Positions 7,094 through 15,006 of a DNA stretch of 27,494 nucleotides are shown one piece after another. Made by a program: the position numbers and the translations under genes. The notes beneath the pieces were generated by a model. It was not told where the DNA came from and ran no database searches. It saw only the letters and a list, made by a program, of their open reading frames with translations. Positions within the stretch are counted from its first letter, which is position 1. Every line of letters begins with the position of its first letter. Source of the DNA: an uncultured Clostridia bacterium (lineage in GTDB: Bacteria > Bacillota > Clostridia > Christensenellales > Aristaeellaceae); contig CAKTYE010000034.1 in NCBI GenBank assembly GCA_934631985.1, positions 1 to 27,494 of the forward strand, in the 5' to 3' direction.

Positions 7094-8599
7094 TTATCCC
7101 TGCGGAGACAGCAGCAGGAAATCCGCGGACAGCAGCTCGTAGGTTTCGTCTCCGATATTCGCCCGAATGCGCAGACGATAGCTGCCCTCCGGGGCCAGAC
7201 TGCCGTCGCGCAGCTTGCCGTTCCAGCACAGGGCGGTTCCCAGCGGACGTAGCCCCTGGGGACGGGAGGCCCTTCGGGAGGTCAGGCGGCGCACGGTGCT
7301 GCCCGCTGCATCCTCGATCCAAACGCTCAACTCACAGGGGTACTGATGATGGACAACAATGTTCAGCTCCTGCCCTGTGGCGGGGCTGAAGGAGGCAGGC
7401 ACCTGCACCTCCAGCAGGGGATCGCCGGAGGCGGGCGGCACACAAATGACCCGCGAGGTCTGCACGGTCAGCTTGTCCTGCTCGCGGGTGAGGATCTGCA
7501 CCAGCACATAGCCGTAAGCATCCCCCTCCAGCGCGGAGAGGGTCAGACTGCGCTCCTTATAGCCCGGAGAAAGCAGTCCCGGCTGGTCGCCGTATACGCC
7601 GTAGCGCTCGGCATTGTCATAAATAAACTGGGACTGATCAAACTGCCAGCCCGTTGCGCCGTAATACACCAGCTGATAAATGACCTGTGTGGAGCGCAGC
7701 ATGGTAAAGCTGAAATCCAGCCGCGGGCTGTCCCCGGTCAGCACCACCGCGTCGAAGGTGATGCCCTCCATGGCGGTGTCCCGCCGCCGCCCGGTGTAGG
7801 CCGCAGCGTTATAGGTGAACAGCACAAAGCCGTCTTCCTCCGGGTAAACCTGGGGGGTGGACGCGCCGTGATTTTCCAGCAGATAGCTTTCCATTTCCGC
7901 CAGAGTGATCGCGCCGTCATCATTGATGTCCGCGCCGAAACTGCCCAGCAGGCTGATGCCGTTGACCAGCGCTCCGGAGAAATATCCCGCGCCGCTGCCG
8001 CGGCGTTCCCCCTCCGCCCCGGCCCAGAACCAGCTTTCCTCTGCGCCGCCGGAGGAGCAAAGCACCTTATAATCTTCGCCCTGAAACACGTTTTCAAAGG
8101 GGGCGTGAACGCCCTTGCCCAGCATGGCGCCGCTTCGGCAGGCGTCGATGAGCAGCACCTTCGTCCCCGGTACCTGATCGAAAATACGCCGCATTTCCCG
8201 GGCGGTGATGCTGCCCTCGTTTACGCCGTCGGAGAGCAGCAGGCGCACATCGCCGTTGTTCATGCCCTCCTGCCATACGCCGTGGGTGCTGATATAGAAA
8301 TAGCTCACGTCTGTTTCATCCGCCCCGGCAAAGGCCTCCTGCACGGCCTGCGCAAAAGCGTCCGCGGTGCCAATGTCGTCCAGATGCGTCACAAGCTGCT
8401 GTAAATCCATGGAGCCGCCGCTGAGCGCGTCCGCCACCAGACTGACGTTGTTGGCGGAGGAAGGCGTGGTGGAGGGCTGGGACTGAAAGGTATCAAAGCC
8501 TATGACCAGCGCACGGCGAACGCCCTCGGCCTGGGCGGCGGGAAGCATCAAAAAAAACAGCGCCAGCAGCACGATCGTCTGTCCAAGCCGCTTGCCCAT
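7094..8599 (-). CDS. Secreted caspase-like (C14-type) protease with EF-hand-like loop and FlgD-like domain
   Basis: A 501-residue exported protein. A signal peptide (residues 1-24, ending AAQA before EG) precedes a caspase/metacaspase-type fold. The start RRALVIGFD, a likely catalytic His in YISTHG (H106) and the Cys in LLIDACRSG (C154) form the expected His-Cys dyad of clan CD. A Ca2+-binding, EF-hand-like stretch follows at residues 224-236 (DINDDGAITLAEM). The C-terminal 100 residues resemble the FlgD Ig-like domain (VWIEDAAGSTVRRL ... WNGKLRDGSLAPEGSYRLRI). Family members cleave proteins after specific residues, often Arg/Lys in bacterial types and sometimes Ca2+-dependent; the target here is unknown. 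A GGGGAGG ribosome binding site lies upstream. It stands alone between the glycan operon and the trp transporter. Confidence 0.88.
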   Translation of the reverse strand: MGKRLGQTIVLLALFFLMLPAAQAEGVRRALVIGFDTFQSQPSTTPSSANNVSLVADALSGGSMDLQQLVTHLDDIGTADAFAQAVQEAFAGADETDVSYFYISTHGVWQEGMNNGDVRLLLSDGVNEGSITAREMRRIFDQVPGTKVLLIDACRSGAMLGKGVHAPFENVFQGEDYKVLCSSGGAEESWFWAGAEGERRGSGAGYFSGALVNGISLLGSFGADINDDGAITLAEMESYLLENHGASTPQVYPEEDGFVLFTYNAAAYTGRRRDTAMEGITFDAVVLTGDSPRLDFSFTMLRSTQVIYQLVYYGATGWQFDQSQFIYDNAERYGVYGDQPGLLSPGYKERSLTLSALEGDAYGYVLVQILTREQDKLTVQTSRVICVPPASGDPLLEVQVPASFSPATGQELNIVVHHQYPCELSVWIEDAAGSTVRRLTSRRASRPQGLRPLGTALCWNGKLRDGSLAPEGSYRLRIRANIGDETYELLSADFLLLSPQG

Positions 8600-8630
8600 G
8601 CGTTTGCCTCCCCTCCGCTGATGATACCTT

Positions 8631-8636
8631 ATTGTA
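8631..8636 (-). promoter_or_regulatory. Candidate -10 element for the caspase-like gene
   Basis: TACAAT on the minus strand, 32 nt before the start codon, followed by AAGG as in other promoters here. The -35 region 17 nt upstream (TCCCCA) is poor, so the promoter is weak, needs an activator, or lies elsewhere. The rest of 8640-8800 is AT-rich and holds only one small inverted repeat (GCTTAT/ATAAGC, 8720-8737). Confidence 0.4.
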
Positions 8637-8804
8637 CACTATATTAGACGGATTGGGGAGGAAAAAAGTTCACCAAAAAATGAATTTTCTGTAAATTTCC
8701 CAGCTTTCGGGACGTTTCAGCTTATGGTTTTATAAGCAATAAACGGACGCGCCGGGCGTATTTGTCACTTCGGGCAAAAAACAGCCAAAAAACAAAAATA
8801 CCCC

Positions 8805-8833
8805 TTGACGACTGCGGAAAAGCGTGCTATGCT
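8805..8833 (+). promoter_or_regulatory. Sigma-A-type promoter of the trpXYZ operon
   Basis: TTGACG (8805-8810), a 17-nt spacer and TATGCT (8828-8833) place transcription start near 8840, just ahead of the T-box leader. Together with the T-box this accounts for the 548-bp gap between 8600 and 9147. Confidence 0.85.
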
Positions 8834-8845
8834 TTCACCAACCTC

Positions 8846-9124
8846 ATAAGAAACCGTTGAGGAAGAGGAGTAACTCCTGCGGAAACTGTCGAAGGGAGTC
8901 GCCGATAGTGGGACGGCGGCACAGGGCGCAGAAGCGAATGGACTTCCGAGGGTCCTCCGAAAGCATGGCGAGTAGGAAGGGACGGGTACCGCACCCGTTA
9001 GCAAGGCGGCGCATATGATAGTATGCGATGAAAAGCGCGTTCTCTTTGCAGAACGAAGCTGAGTGGCACCGCGGGATACCGCCTCAGGCAGATGATGAAA
9101 TCTGCTTGGGGCGTTTTTATTTTC
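8846..9124 (+). promoter_or_regulatory. T-box riboswitch, tRNA-Trp specific
   Basis: This leader RNA senses uncharged tRNA-Trp and switches between a terminator and an antiterminator. Stem I has a lower helix GGAAG with CTTCC (8943-8947), an AGTA bulge near 8869, and CTGCG paired with CGCAG. Its specifier loop reads GAA-TGG-A, with the Trp codon TGG at 8939-8941. Further hairpins follow, for example ACGGGT/ACCCGT around 8982-8998. The T-box bulge TGGCACCGCG is at 9064-9073. The variable base after TGG is C, which pairs with discriminator G; bacterial tRNA-Trp carries G73, so acceptor and codon evidence agree. The terminator follows at 9080-9124. The downstream genes are a tryptophan-type ABC transporter, as known for Trp T-boxes of Firmicutes. 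Confidence 0.95.
9080..9124 (+). terminator. T-box regulated terminator
   Basis: A 14-bp stem, 9080-9093 with 9100-9113 (two G-T pairs), and a 6-nt loop are followed by TTTTTATTTT. Its left arm overlaps the sequence needed by the antiterminator that includes TGGCACC, so readthrough would depend on uncharged tRNA-Trp binding. Confidence 0.92.
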
Positions 9125-9147
9125 CCAAGAATATGAAAGGAAGGTAC

Positions 9148-10131
9148 ATGATGATGAAGAACCTGATGAAGAAGCTGACCGCCCTGCTCCTGGCAGCAAT
9201 GCTGCTGCTGACCGCGACCTCTGCGCTGGCTGAGGAAAAGACCCTGACCATCGGTATTTTGCAGTTTGCCGAGCATGGCTCCCTGGACAACTGCCGCACG
9301 GGCTTTGAGGCCGGGCTGGCGGACGCTGGCTTCGTGGAAGGCGAAAACGTGACCTACCTGTATCAGAACGCACAGGCCGACATGGCAACGGTTTACCAGA
9401 TCGCCGCGACCTTTGCTGAAAAGTGCGACCTGGTGTGCGCCATCGCAACCCCTGCCGCCATGGCAGCCCTCACCGCCTGTGAGGAAAAGGGCGTACCCGT
9501 CATTTATACCGCCGTGTCCGATCCTGTGGGCGCGCAGCTTGCCAAGGAAGACGGCACCAGTGATTTCAACATCACTGGCACCAGCGATGCGCTGCCTGTG
9601 GAGGCGCAGCTGAAGCTGATCCGCGCCATGCTGCCGGAGGCCAAGAAGATCGGCATCCTGTTCACCACCAGCGAGACCAACAGCGCCAGCACCCTGGAGA
9701 CCTATAAGACGCTGGCGGGTACCTACGGCTTCGAGATTGTGGACAAGGGCATTTCCACCGGCGCGGACCTGCCCATGGCGCTGGAGGCCCTGCTGCCCCA
9801 GGTGGACTGCCTGAGCAACCTGACCGACAACACCGTGGTCAGCTATCTGCCCACCGTGCTGGAAATGGCGAATGAAGCGGGCAAGCCCGTGTTCGGCAGC
9901 GAGATCGAGCAGGTGCGCAACGGCTGCATCGCCAGCGAGGGCCTGGAATATGTGGAGCTGGGCAAGCAGACCGGACGCATGGCGGCCCGGGTGCTGAACG
10001 GCGAAGCCGCCGGCTCCATCCCCTTTGAAATCATCGCGGACAGCGACCTCTATGTGAATCCCACCGTGCTGGCGCAGTTTGGCCTGACCCTCCCCGAGGA
10101 GCTGGCGGCCCGTGCCATCAACGTGGAGTAA
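9148..10131 (+). CDS. trpX: Tryptophan ABC transporter, substrate-binding protein
   Basis: A 327-residue exported binding protein of the ABC_sub_bind family (PF04392), expected to capture tryptophan outside the membrane. The signal peptide ends ATSALA before EEK and has no lipobox cysteine. The mature part starts TLTIGILQFAEHGSLDNCRTG, a typical beginning for this family, and later has a two-lobe pattern with CAIATPAAMAA and KKIGILFTTSETNS. Three in-frame ATGs occur at 9148, 9151 and 9154; AAAGGA at 9136-9141 with 6-nt spacing favours 9148. The frame stays open upstream through the T-box, but that part is leader RNA. It is the first gene of the T-box operon. Substrate assignment rests on the TGG specifier. 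Confidence 0.92.
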   Translation: MMMKNLMKKLTALLLAAMLLLTATSALAEEKTLTIGILQFAEHGSLDNCRTGFEAGLADAGFVEGENVTYLYQNAQADMATVYQIAATFAEKCDLVCAIATPAAMAALTACEEKGVPVIYTAVSDPVGAQLAKEDGTSDFNITGTSDALPVEAQLKLIRAMLPEAKKIGILFTTSETNSASTLETYKTLAGTYGFEIVDKGISTGADLPMALEALLPQVDCLSNLTDNTVVSYLPTVLEMANEAGKPVFGSEIEQVRNGCIASEGLEYVELGKQTGRMAARVLNGEAAGSIPFEIIADSDLYVNPTVLAQFGLTLPEELAARAINVE

Positions 10132-10144
10132 GTCAATCCCATGG

Positions 10145-10207
10145 CCGGGGGAGGGGGCGCCCCTCTCCCGGCGCAAGCCTTCCGGGCAGCGCGTTCTGCG
10201 CCTGCCC
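10145..10207 (+). other. Tandem intercistronic hairpins between trpX and trpY
   Basis: Hairpin 1 pairs 10145-10156 with 10160-10171 (12 bp, one G-T pair, 3-nt loop). Hairpin 2 pairs GGGCAG (10184-10189) with CTGCCC (10202-10207), extended by CGC/GCG. No strong T-tract follows directly. Such stems commonly protect upstream mRNA or reduce downstream expression, which would give more binding protein than permease. Confidence 0.7.
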
Positions 10208-10272
10208 TTCTCGTCTGTTCCTTCATCTTTTATCTGTAGCACCTGATTTTTTCCGATAAAGGTTGTGATCCC

Positions 10273-11145
10273 ATGCTGACCATCCTGGAACAGGGTCTCA
10301 TTTACGGCATTCTTTCACTGGGGCTGCTTATCACCTACCGCATTCTGGACTTTCCCGATTTGACGGTGGACTCCTCCTTCCCGCTGGGTGCGGCGGTCTC
10401 CGCCATTTTGACAGTGAACGGCGTGCATCCTGCGCTGTCCCTGCTGGCAGCGCTGGCAGCGGGTGCGCTGGCGGGGCTGGTGACGGGCGTGATCCATGTC
10501 AAGTTCAAGGTGCGCGACCTGCTCAGCGGCATTATCACCATGACGGCGCTGTATTCCATCAACCTGCGCATTGCCGGAAAGGCCAACGTGCCGCTGTTTG
10601 CCACGGAGACGCTGTTCAAAAGCAGCTTCACCAAGTCCTTGCCCGAATGGCTGGCCCCGTATGCCACAGTGCTGATGATCTTCTGCATTGCGCTGGTGGC
10701 GAAGCTGCTGCTGGATTGGTTCCTGAAAACGAAGGCGGGCTTCCTGCTGCGGGCGGCGGGCGATAATCCTGCGGTGGTCACGACGCTGGCAAAGGATCAG
10801 GGCGGCGTGAAGATTTTGGGCCTGATGATCGCCAATGCTCTGGTCAGCCTTGCGGGCGCAGTGCTGTGCCAGCAGCAGCGGTTCTTCGAAATTTCCGTGG
10901 GTACCGGCACCATGGTCATTGGCCTTGCATCCGTCATTATCGGCACGAATCTGTTCAAGCGCGTGTCCTTTATGAAGTCCACCACGGCGGTGCTGATCGG
11001 CTCCATTATTTATAAGGCATGCGTATCTATCGCCATGTCTCTGGGGCTGGACAGTCAGGATATGAAGTTGGTCACGGCCCTGCTGTTCCTTATTATTCTG
11101 GTGGCAGGCACGCTGCCGCGAAAGAAGGTGCGCATCCATGCTTGA
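10273..11145 (+). CDS. trpY: Tryptophan ABC transporter, permease
   Basis: A 290-residue, highly hydrophobic permease of the branched-chain/TrpY type (BPD_transp_2 superfamily). Near the N terminus is the family-typical LTVDSSFPLGAAV, followed by about eight membrane segments. The cytoplasmic loop RAAGDNPAVVTTLAKDQG is the likely contact site for the ATPase. The start ATG has a modest AAAGG site about 10 nt upstream. The end overlaps trpZ by 8 nt (ATGCTTGA), indicating translational coupling. It would form a dimeric channel with TrpZ bound inside the cell and receive substrate from TrpX. Confidence 0.92.
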   Translation: MLTILEQGLIYGILSLGLLITYRILDFPDLTVDSSFPLGAAVSAILTVNGVHPALSLLAALAAGALAGLVTGVIHVKFKVRDLLSGIITMTALYSINLRIAGKANVPLFATETLFKSSFTKSLPEWLAPYATVLMIFCIALVAKLLLDWFLKTKAGFLLRAAGDNPAVVTTLAKDQGGVKILGLMIANALVSLAGAVLCQQQRFFEISVGTGTMVIGLASVIIGTNLFKRVSFMKSTTAVLIGSIIYKACVSIAMSLGLDSQDMKLVTALLFLIILVAGTLPRKKVRIHA

Positions 11146-11911
11146 ATTGCAGCACATTACGAAAATTTATAATCCCGGCACGGTGCATGAAACTTGCCTG
11201 TTCAAGGATTTTTCCCTGAAGATTGAACAAGGCTCCTTTGTCACGGTGGTGGGCAGCAACGGCTCGGGCAAAACCAGCCTGCTGAACATTCTGTGCGGCT
11301 CCATTCCCATTGAGGAGGGGCGCATCTTCATGGACGGCGCGGACATTACCAAGGTGAAGGAGTTCCGCCGCTATCGCCGCATGGGGCGCGTGTATCAGAA
11401 CCCTGCCATGGGTACCTGCCCCACTATGACCATTCTGGAGAATCTCTCCATGGCGGATAACAAGGGCAAACGCTTTGACCTGACGCTGGGGACGAACCGC
11501 CGCCGCATTGATGCCTATCGCGCCATGCTGGCACCGCTGGGGCTGGGGCTGGAGGACAAGCTGGGCGTTCCGGTAGGGGTGCTGTCCGGCGGTCAGCGGC
11601 AGGCGCTGGCGCTGCTGATGGCGACCATGAACCCCATTGATTTCCTGATTTTGGATGAACATACTGCGGCGCTGGACCCCAAGACGGCGGAGATCATTAT
11701 GGAGCTGACCGCCAAGGTGGTGGAGGAAAAGCACCTGACCACACTGATGGTGACGCACAATCTGCGCCATGCGCTGATCTATGGCGACCGTCTGCTGATG
11801 ATGCACGAAGGGCATGTGGTGCTGGATCGCGCCGGGCAGGACAAGCAGGCCACGCAGATGGAGGACATTCTGGGGCTGTTCAACGCCATCAGCATTGAGT
11901 GCGGCAACTAA
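11138..11911 (+). CDS. trpZ: Tryptophan ABC transporter, ATP-binding protein
   Basis: A 257-residue ABC ATPase with all catalytic elements: Walker A GSNGSGKT (39-46), Q-loop Q87, signature LSGGQ (149-153), Walker B FLILDEH with D173/E174, and the H-loop His in VTHN (H207). It powers the TrpY channel from the cytoplasm. It is the last gene of the T-box operon, ending just before a strong terminator. Length and domain plan are normal for single-domain importer ATPases. Confidence 0.94.
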   Translation: MLELQHITKIYNPGTVHETCLFKDFSLKIEQGSFVTVVGSNGSGKTSLLNILCGSIPIEEGRIFMDGADITKVKEFRRYRRMGRVYQNPAMGTCPTMTILENLSMADNKGKRFDLTLGTNRRRIDAYRAMLAPLGLGLEDKLGVPVGVLSGGQRQALALLMATMNPIDFLILDEHTAALDPKTAEIIMELTAKVVEEKHLTTLMVTHNLRHALIYGDRLLMMHEGHVVLDRAGQDKQATQMEDILGLFNAISIECGN

Positions 11912-11925
11912 TAAAAAAGCAATCA

Positions 11926-11967
11926 AAAAGGATGGAGCCTGTATGCAGCAGGCCCCGTCCTTTTGGG
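11926..11967. terminator. Bidirectional terminator between trpZ and the Fbp-type operon
   Basis: The left arm 11926-11941 and right arm 11949-11964 pair over 16 positions with one mismatch and a 7-nt loop. The right end is TTTT on the plus strand and the left end supplies T-runs on the minus strand. It sits in the 61-bp gap between two convergent genes. Confidence 0.88.
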
Positions 11968-11972
11968 TTTGC

Positions 11973-13064
11973 TCAGGTCATGATCTTCAGCTGGTCGGCA
12001 GTGTCGGTGTTTTCAAACAGCAGATACTCCCGAATGTGGAGCGCAACCTCGTCGCCGACCTTGACCTCTTCAAAGGTCGCCGCATCCGTGATGACGCGCA
12101 GCAGGTTGCCGTGACCCAGGTCAACGCGGCAGTCGTATACATCGCCCAGGTAGAAGCAGGTAGTCAGCTTGCCCTTCAGGCAGTCTGCAGCGGCATTGTA
12201 GGAGGAAGCCTTGCCGATTTTGACGTTCTCGGGCCGCAACGCCAGCACCAGCGAGCCGTTCTTGTCTCCCGTGTAGGGCATGGATTGGTCGATGTCCGTA
12301 AACTTCAGCCGTCCGCCCTGAGCGTTGACGTGCAGGAAGTCCACCTTGCCCACAAAGTCCGCCACAAACTGGTTGGCGGGGCGCTTGTAGATGTCCTCGG
12401 GGGAGCCGATCTGCTGAATCACGCCGCGGTTGATGACGATGATACGATCCGACATGGCCATGGCTTCCGTCTGGTCGTGGGTCACATAGACCACGGTGAT
12501 GCCCAGCTTGGTTTGAATTTCCTTGATTTCAAAGCGCATGGACTCGCGCAGCTTTGCGTCCAGGTTGGAAAGCGGCTCGTCCAGCAGCAGCAGCTCAGGC
12601 TCCGCCACCAGCGCACGGCCCAGGGCAACGCGCTGCTGCTGTCCGCCTGAAAGCTGGGAGGGAATACGATCCGCGTACTGGCTCAGATGCACCACGTCCA
12701 GAATGCGCTCAACCTTGTCCTTGATGACCTTTTTGTCCACCTTTTTGATCTTCAGCGGATAGGCCACATTGTCAAACACCGTCATGTGGGGCCATACGGC
12801 GTAGGACTGGAACACCATGCCGATGTCCCGCTTTTCCGGCGGCACAAAGGTGTTTTCATCGCTTACCAGCTGATTGCCGATGAAGATGCGGCCCGTGGTG
12901 GGGCGCTCAAACCCGGCGATCATGCGCAGCATGGTCGTTTTGCCGCAGCCGGAGGGGCCCAGCAGCGTGATAAATTCCTTATCCTGAAAGACCTCGTTAA
13001 ACTCCTTTAGCACCACCACGTCGCCAAAGGCCTTGGATACATTCTCAATGGTAACGCTAGCCAT
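11973..13064 (-). CDS. ABC importer ATP-binding protein, Fbp/AEP/PotA type
   Basis: A 363-residue ATPase with an N-terminal NBD: Walker A GPSGCGKT (36-43), Q-loop Q86 in MVFQSYAVWPH, LSGGQ (138-142), Walker B LLLLDEP with D162/E163, and H196. A C-terminal TOBE-like regulatory region begins near residue 240. The VWPHMTVFDNVAYPL stretch is typical of FbpC and 2-aminoethylphosphonate (PhnT-like) ATPases. It is the third gene of an operon encoding the binding protein and fused permease upstream. Ferric iron, 2-aminoethylphosphonate or another small anion are all possible substrates. The ribosome binding site is moderate (GAAGGGA). Confidence 0.92.
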   Translation of the reverse strand: MASVTIENVSKAFGDVVVLKEFNEVFQDKEFITLLGPSGCGKTTMLRMIAGFERPTTGRIFIGNQLVSDENTFVPPEKRDIGMVFQSYAVWPHMTVFDNVAYPLKIKKVDKKVIKDKVERILDVVHLSQYADRIPSQLSGGQQQRVALGRALVAEPELLLLDEPLSNLDAKLRESMRFEIKEIQTKLGITVVYVTHDQTEAMAMSDRIIVINRGVIQQIGSPEDIYKRPANQFVADFVGKVDFLHVNAQGGRLKFTDIDQSMPYTGDKNGSLVLALRPENVKIGKASSYNAAADCLKGKLTTCFYLGDVYDCRVDLGHGNLLRVITDAATFEEVKVGDEVALHIREYLLFENTDTADQLKIMT

Positions 13065-13096
13065 AATGCAGCATCCCTTCTGTTTATGAAATGGGG

Positions 13097-13120
13097 GCTG
13101 CGGGCGTTGCGGCCCGCAGC
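13097..13120 (-). other. Intercistronic hairpin between permease and ATPase genes
   Basis: GCTGCGGGC (13097-13105) and GCCCGCAGC (13112-13120) form a perfect 9-bp stem with a 6-nt loop in the 69-bp gap. No T-tract is present. It is probably an mRNA stability or expression-balancing element. Confidence 0.6.
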
Positions 13121-13133
13121 GCTGGGGCAGAGG

Positions 13134-14849
13134 TCAAATGGAGAAATTGCCCTTGGTCAGCTTGTTCAGCACGAAATTCAGCAGGATGATGACCAGTAGG
13201 ATGCCCACCGCCAGGGCAGAAGCCTGCTGCTGGCTGGTGTACGTCCAGTATTCGTACAGCTGGAAGCCGATGGTCTTGGTATCCTTTGAATACAGCAGCG
13301 CCGTCATGGACAGCTCGTAGAAGCTGGGAATGAAGATGAGGAACCAGCCCGCCGCGATGGAGGGGAAAATCAGCGGAATGGTGATGCGCCGCATGGTGCC
13401 GAGCCAGCTTGCGCCGGAGATCTGCGAGGATTCCTCCAGCGAGACATGAATCTGGCTCATGGCGGAAACAACGGTACGCATGCCCATCATCAGGTATTTG
13501 ATGAGGTAGGCGATGACCATGATAGTCGCCGTGTTGCCCAGGTTGATGCCAAACTTGCCGGTCATGGTCATGATGAGACCCAGCGCGATGACCACCGACG
13601 GGGTACCGGAACCCAGCGTAATGAGGAAGTCGGGAATCTTGCGGCCCTTGACCCGAGTCCGCTGCAGCAGGTAAGCCATGGTGCAGGCAATGAGGATACC
13701 GATGGTCGCCGTCAGCACGCCGAAGACGATACTGTTTTTCAGGCTTTCCAGAATATCCGTGCGGGTGAAAATTTTTGTCCAGTGGTTGGTGGTGAAGTTG
13801 CCGGCCTCAAACAGCGTCTTGCCAAGGTTCTTTTTGAAGGACGTGGCAATGATGGTGGCAAAGGGTACCAGGATGACGATGAACGCGAACAGGCTTACCA
13901 GAATGGTCAGCGGTACGCGCCACTTGCCCAGATCTACAATGTTGGGGCGGGTGGACTTGCCCGATACGGTGATGTATTGCTTCTTGGCAATCACCACGTC
14001 GGAGATATAAAGGATGATGATCGCCAGCAGCATCAGGAACACTGCCAGGCCAGTCGCGTCGGTGATGCCCTCTGCGCCAAGGCCCATGTATTCCACAATG
14101 CGGGTGGTCACTGTATGCACCTTACCCGGTGCGCCGATGATGGAGGGGATGCCGTAGCAGCTCATGGCGCAGACAAACACCAGCAGCGCACCGGCAATCA
14201 GGCTCGGGGTCATCATGGGCAGGGTAATGGTGAACACCGTTTTCAGGGGCGATGCACCGGAAACACGGGCGGCCTCCTCCAGGGAGGGGTCCATCTTTTC
14301 CATGGCCCGGGAAAGGGTGATGAAAGCGTAGGGATAGTAGAAGGTGGTCAGCACCCACACCATGCCCGTCAGCGTGTAGATGTTCAGCGGACCCGCATTG
14401 GTGTCCAGGTTGAACAGCGCACGGAGCAGAATGTTGATGGTACCCACGTTCTTGTTCAGCAGCCGCAGCCAGGCCATGGCGCCCACATAAGGGGGAACCA
14501 TGTACGTCAGCACAAACAGGCTGCGGAAGAATTTCTTGCCGTGAAGGTTGGTGCGGCCCACCAGCCAGGCCAGCGGAAACGCCAGCAGCGTACCCAGCAC
14601 CATGGTGGCAAAAGCCGCGATGAGCGTGTTGGTCAGCGCGCCCCAGTTCATCTTGTAGGTGTACAGGCGCTCAAAGGTGGCAAGGGAGAAGCTCCCGTCC
14701 GGGAAGAAGGCCTTGACGACCAGATAAAGAATCGGGAAAACCTGAAAGACCACCATGAAAAGCACGATGGCGAGGATGATGACCCACTTGGGGTCGAAGT
14801 AGAACCTCTTTGGTGCCTTGGTCGCGGCGGATGGTACGGTGTTGCTCAT
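13134..14849 (-). CDS. ABC importer fused double permease, Fbp/AEP type
   Basis: A 571-residue membrane protein made of two BPD_transp_1 permease units in tandem, about 12 membrane segments, as in FbpB-type transporters. Each half has its own EAA loop contacting the ATPase: EEAARVSGASPLKTVFTI in the first and EESSQISGASWLGTMRRI in the second. The N terminus is cytoplasmic and followed by the first segment (WVIILAIVLFMVVFQVFPI). I start at the ATG ending at 14849, which has GGGGAG about 7 nt upstream; a start at 14888 would fall inside a hairpin and has no ribosome binding site. It lies between the binding-protein and ATPase genes. Confidence 0.93.
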   Translation of the reverse strand: MSNTVPSAATKAPKRFYFDPKWVIILAIVLFMVVFQVFPILYLVVKAFFPDGSFSLATFERLYTYKMNWGALTNTLIAAFATMVLGTLLAFPLAWLVGRTNLHGKKFFRSLFVLTYMVPPYVGAMAWLRLLNKNVGTINILLRALFNLDTNAGPLNIYTLTGMVWVLTTFYYPYAFITLSRAMEKMDPSLEEAARVSGASPLKTVFTITLPMMTPSLIAGALLVFVCAMSCYGIPSIIGAPGKVHTVTTRIVEYMGLGAEGITDATGLAVFLMLLAIIILYISDVVIAKKQYITVSGKSTRPNIVDLGKWRVPLTILVSLFAFIVILVPFATIIATSFKKNLGKTLFEAGNFTTNHWTKIFTRTDILESLKNSIVFGVLTATIGILIACTMAYLLQRTRVKGRKIPDFLITLGSGTPSVVIALGLIMTMTGKFGINLGNTATIMVIAYLIKYLMMGMRTVVSAMSQIHVSLEESSQISGASWLGTMRRITIPLIFPSIAAGWFLIFIPSFYELSMTALLYSKDTKTIGFQLYEYWTYTSQQQASALAVGILLVIILLNFVLNKLTKGNFSI

Positions 14850-14880
14850 ACGTTCACTCCCCGAATGAATGGATAAAGGG

Positions 14881-14978
14881 TCGTCCAAGCGACAGGGCCG
14901 CTTGGACGAGCGTGGGTATGCCTCCTATTAGAAACACACCCGTGGGAGGATACCGAGAAGGGCGTATGCGCGCCCTTC
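14881..14978 (-). other. Tandem intercistronic hairpins after the Fbp-type binding-protein gene
   Basis: TCGTCCAAGCG (14881-14891) and CGCTTGGACGA (14899-14909) pair perfectly over 11 bp. GAAGGGCG (14957-14964) pairs with CGCCCTTC (14971-14978). Both lie in the 157-bp gap between binding protein and permease, without a terminator T-tract. They parallel the hairpins after trpX. Confidence 0.7.
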
Positions 14979-15006
14979 CCGGCAAAGGAAGAACCTGTAC
15001 ATGGGT

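Noticed and set aside
9028..9147. Upstream in-frame extension of trpX
   Set aside because: This stretch is the T-box antiterminator/terminator region; the signal peptide and ribosome binding site place the start at 9148-9154.
13446..14876. 476-codon open frame on the plus strand opposite the fused permease
   Set aside because: The antisense frame of a GC-rich membrane protein gene; its composition is His/Gly/Gln-rich and it matches no family I know.
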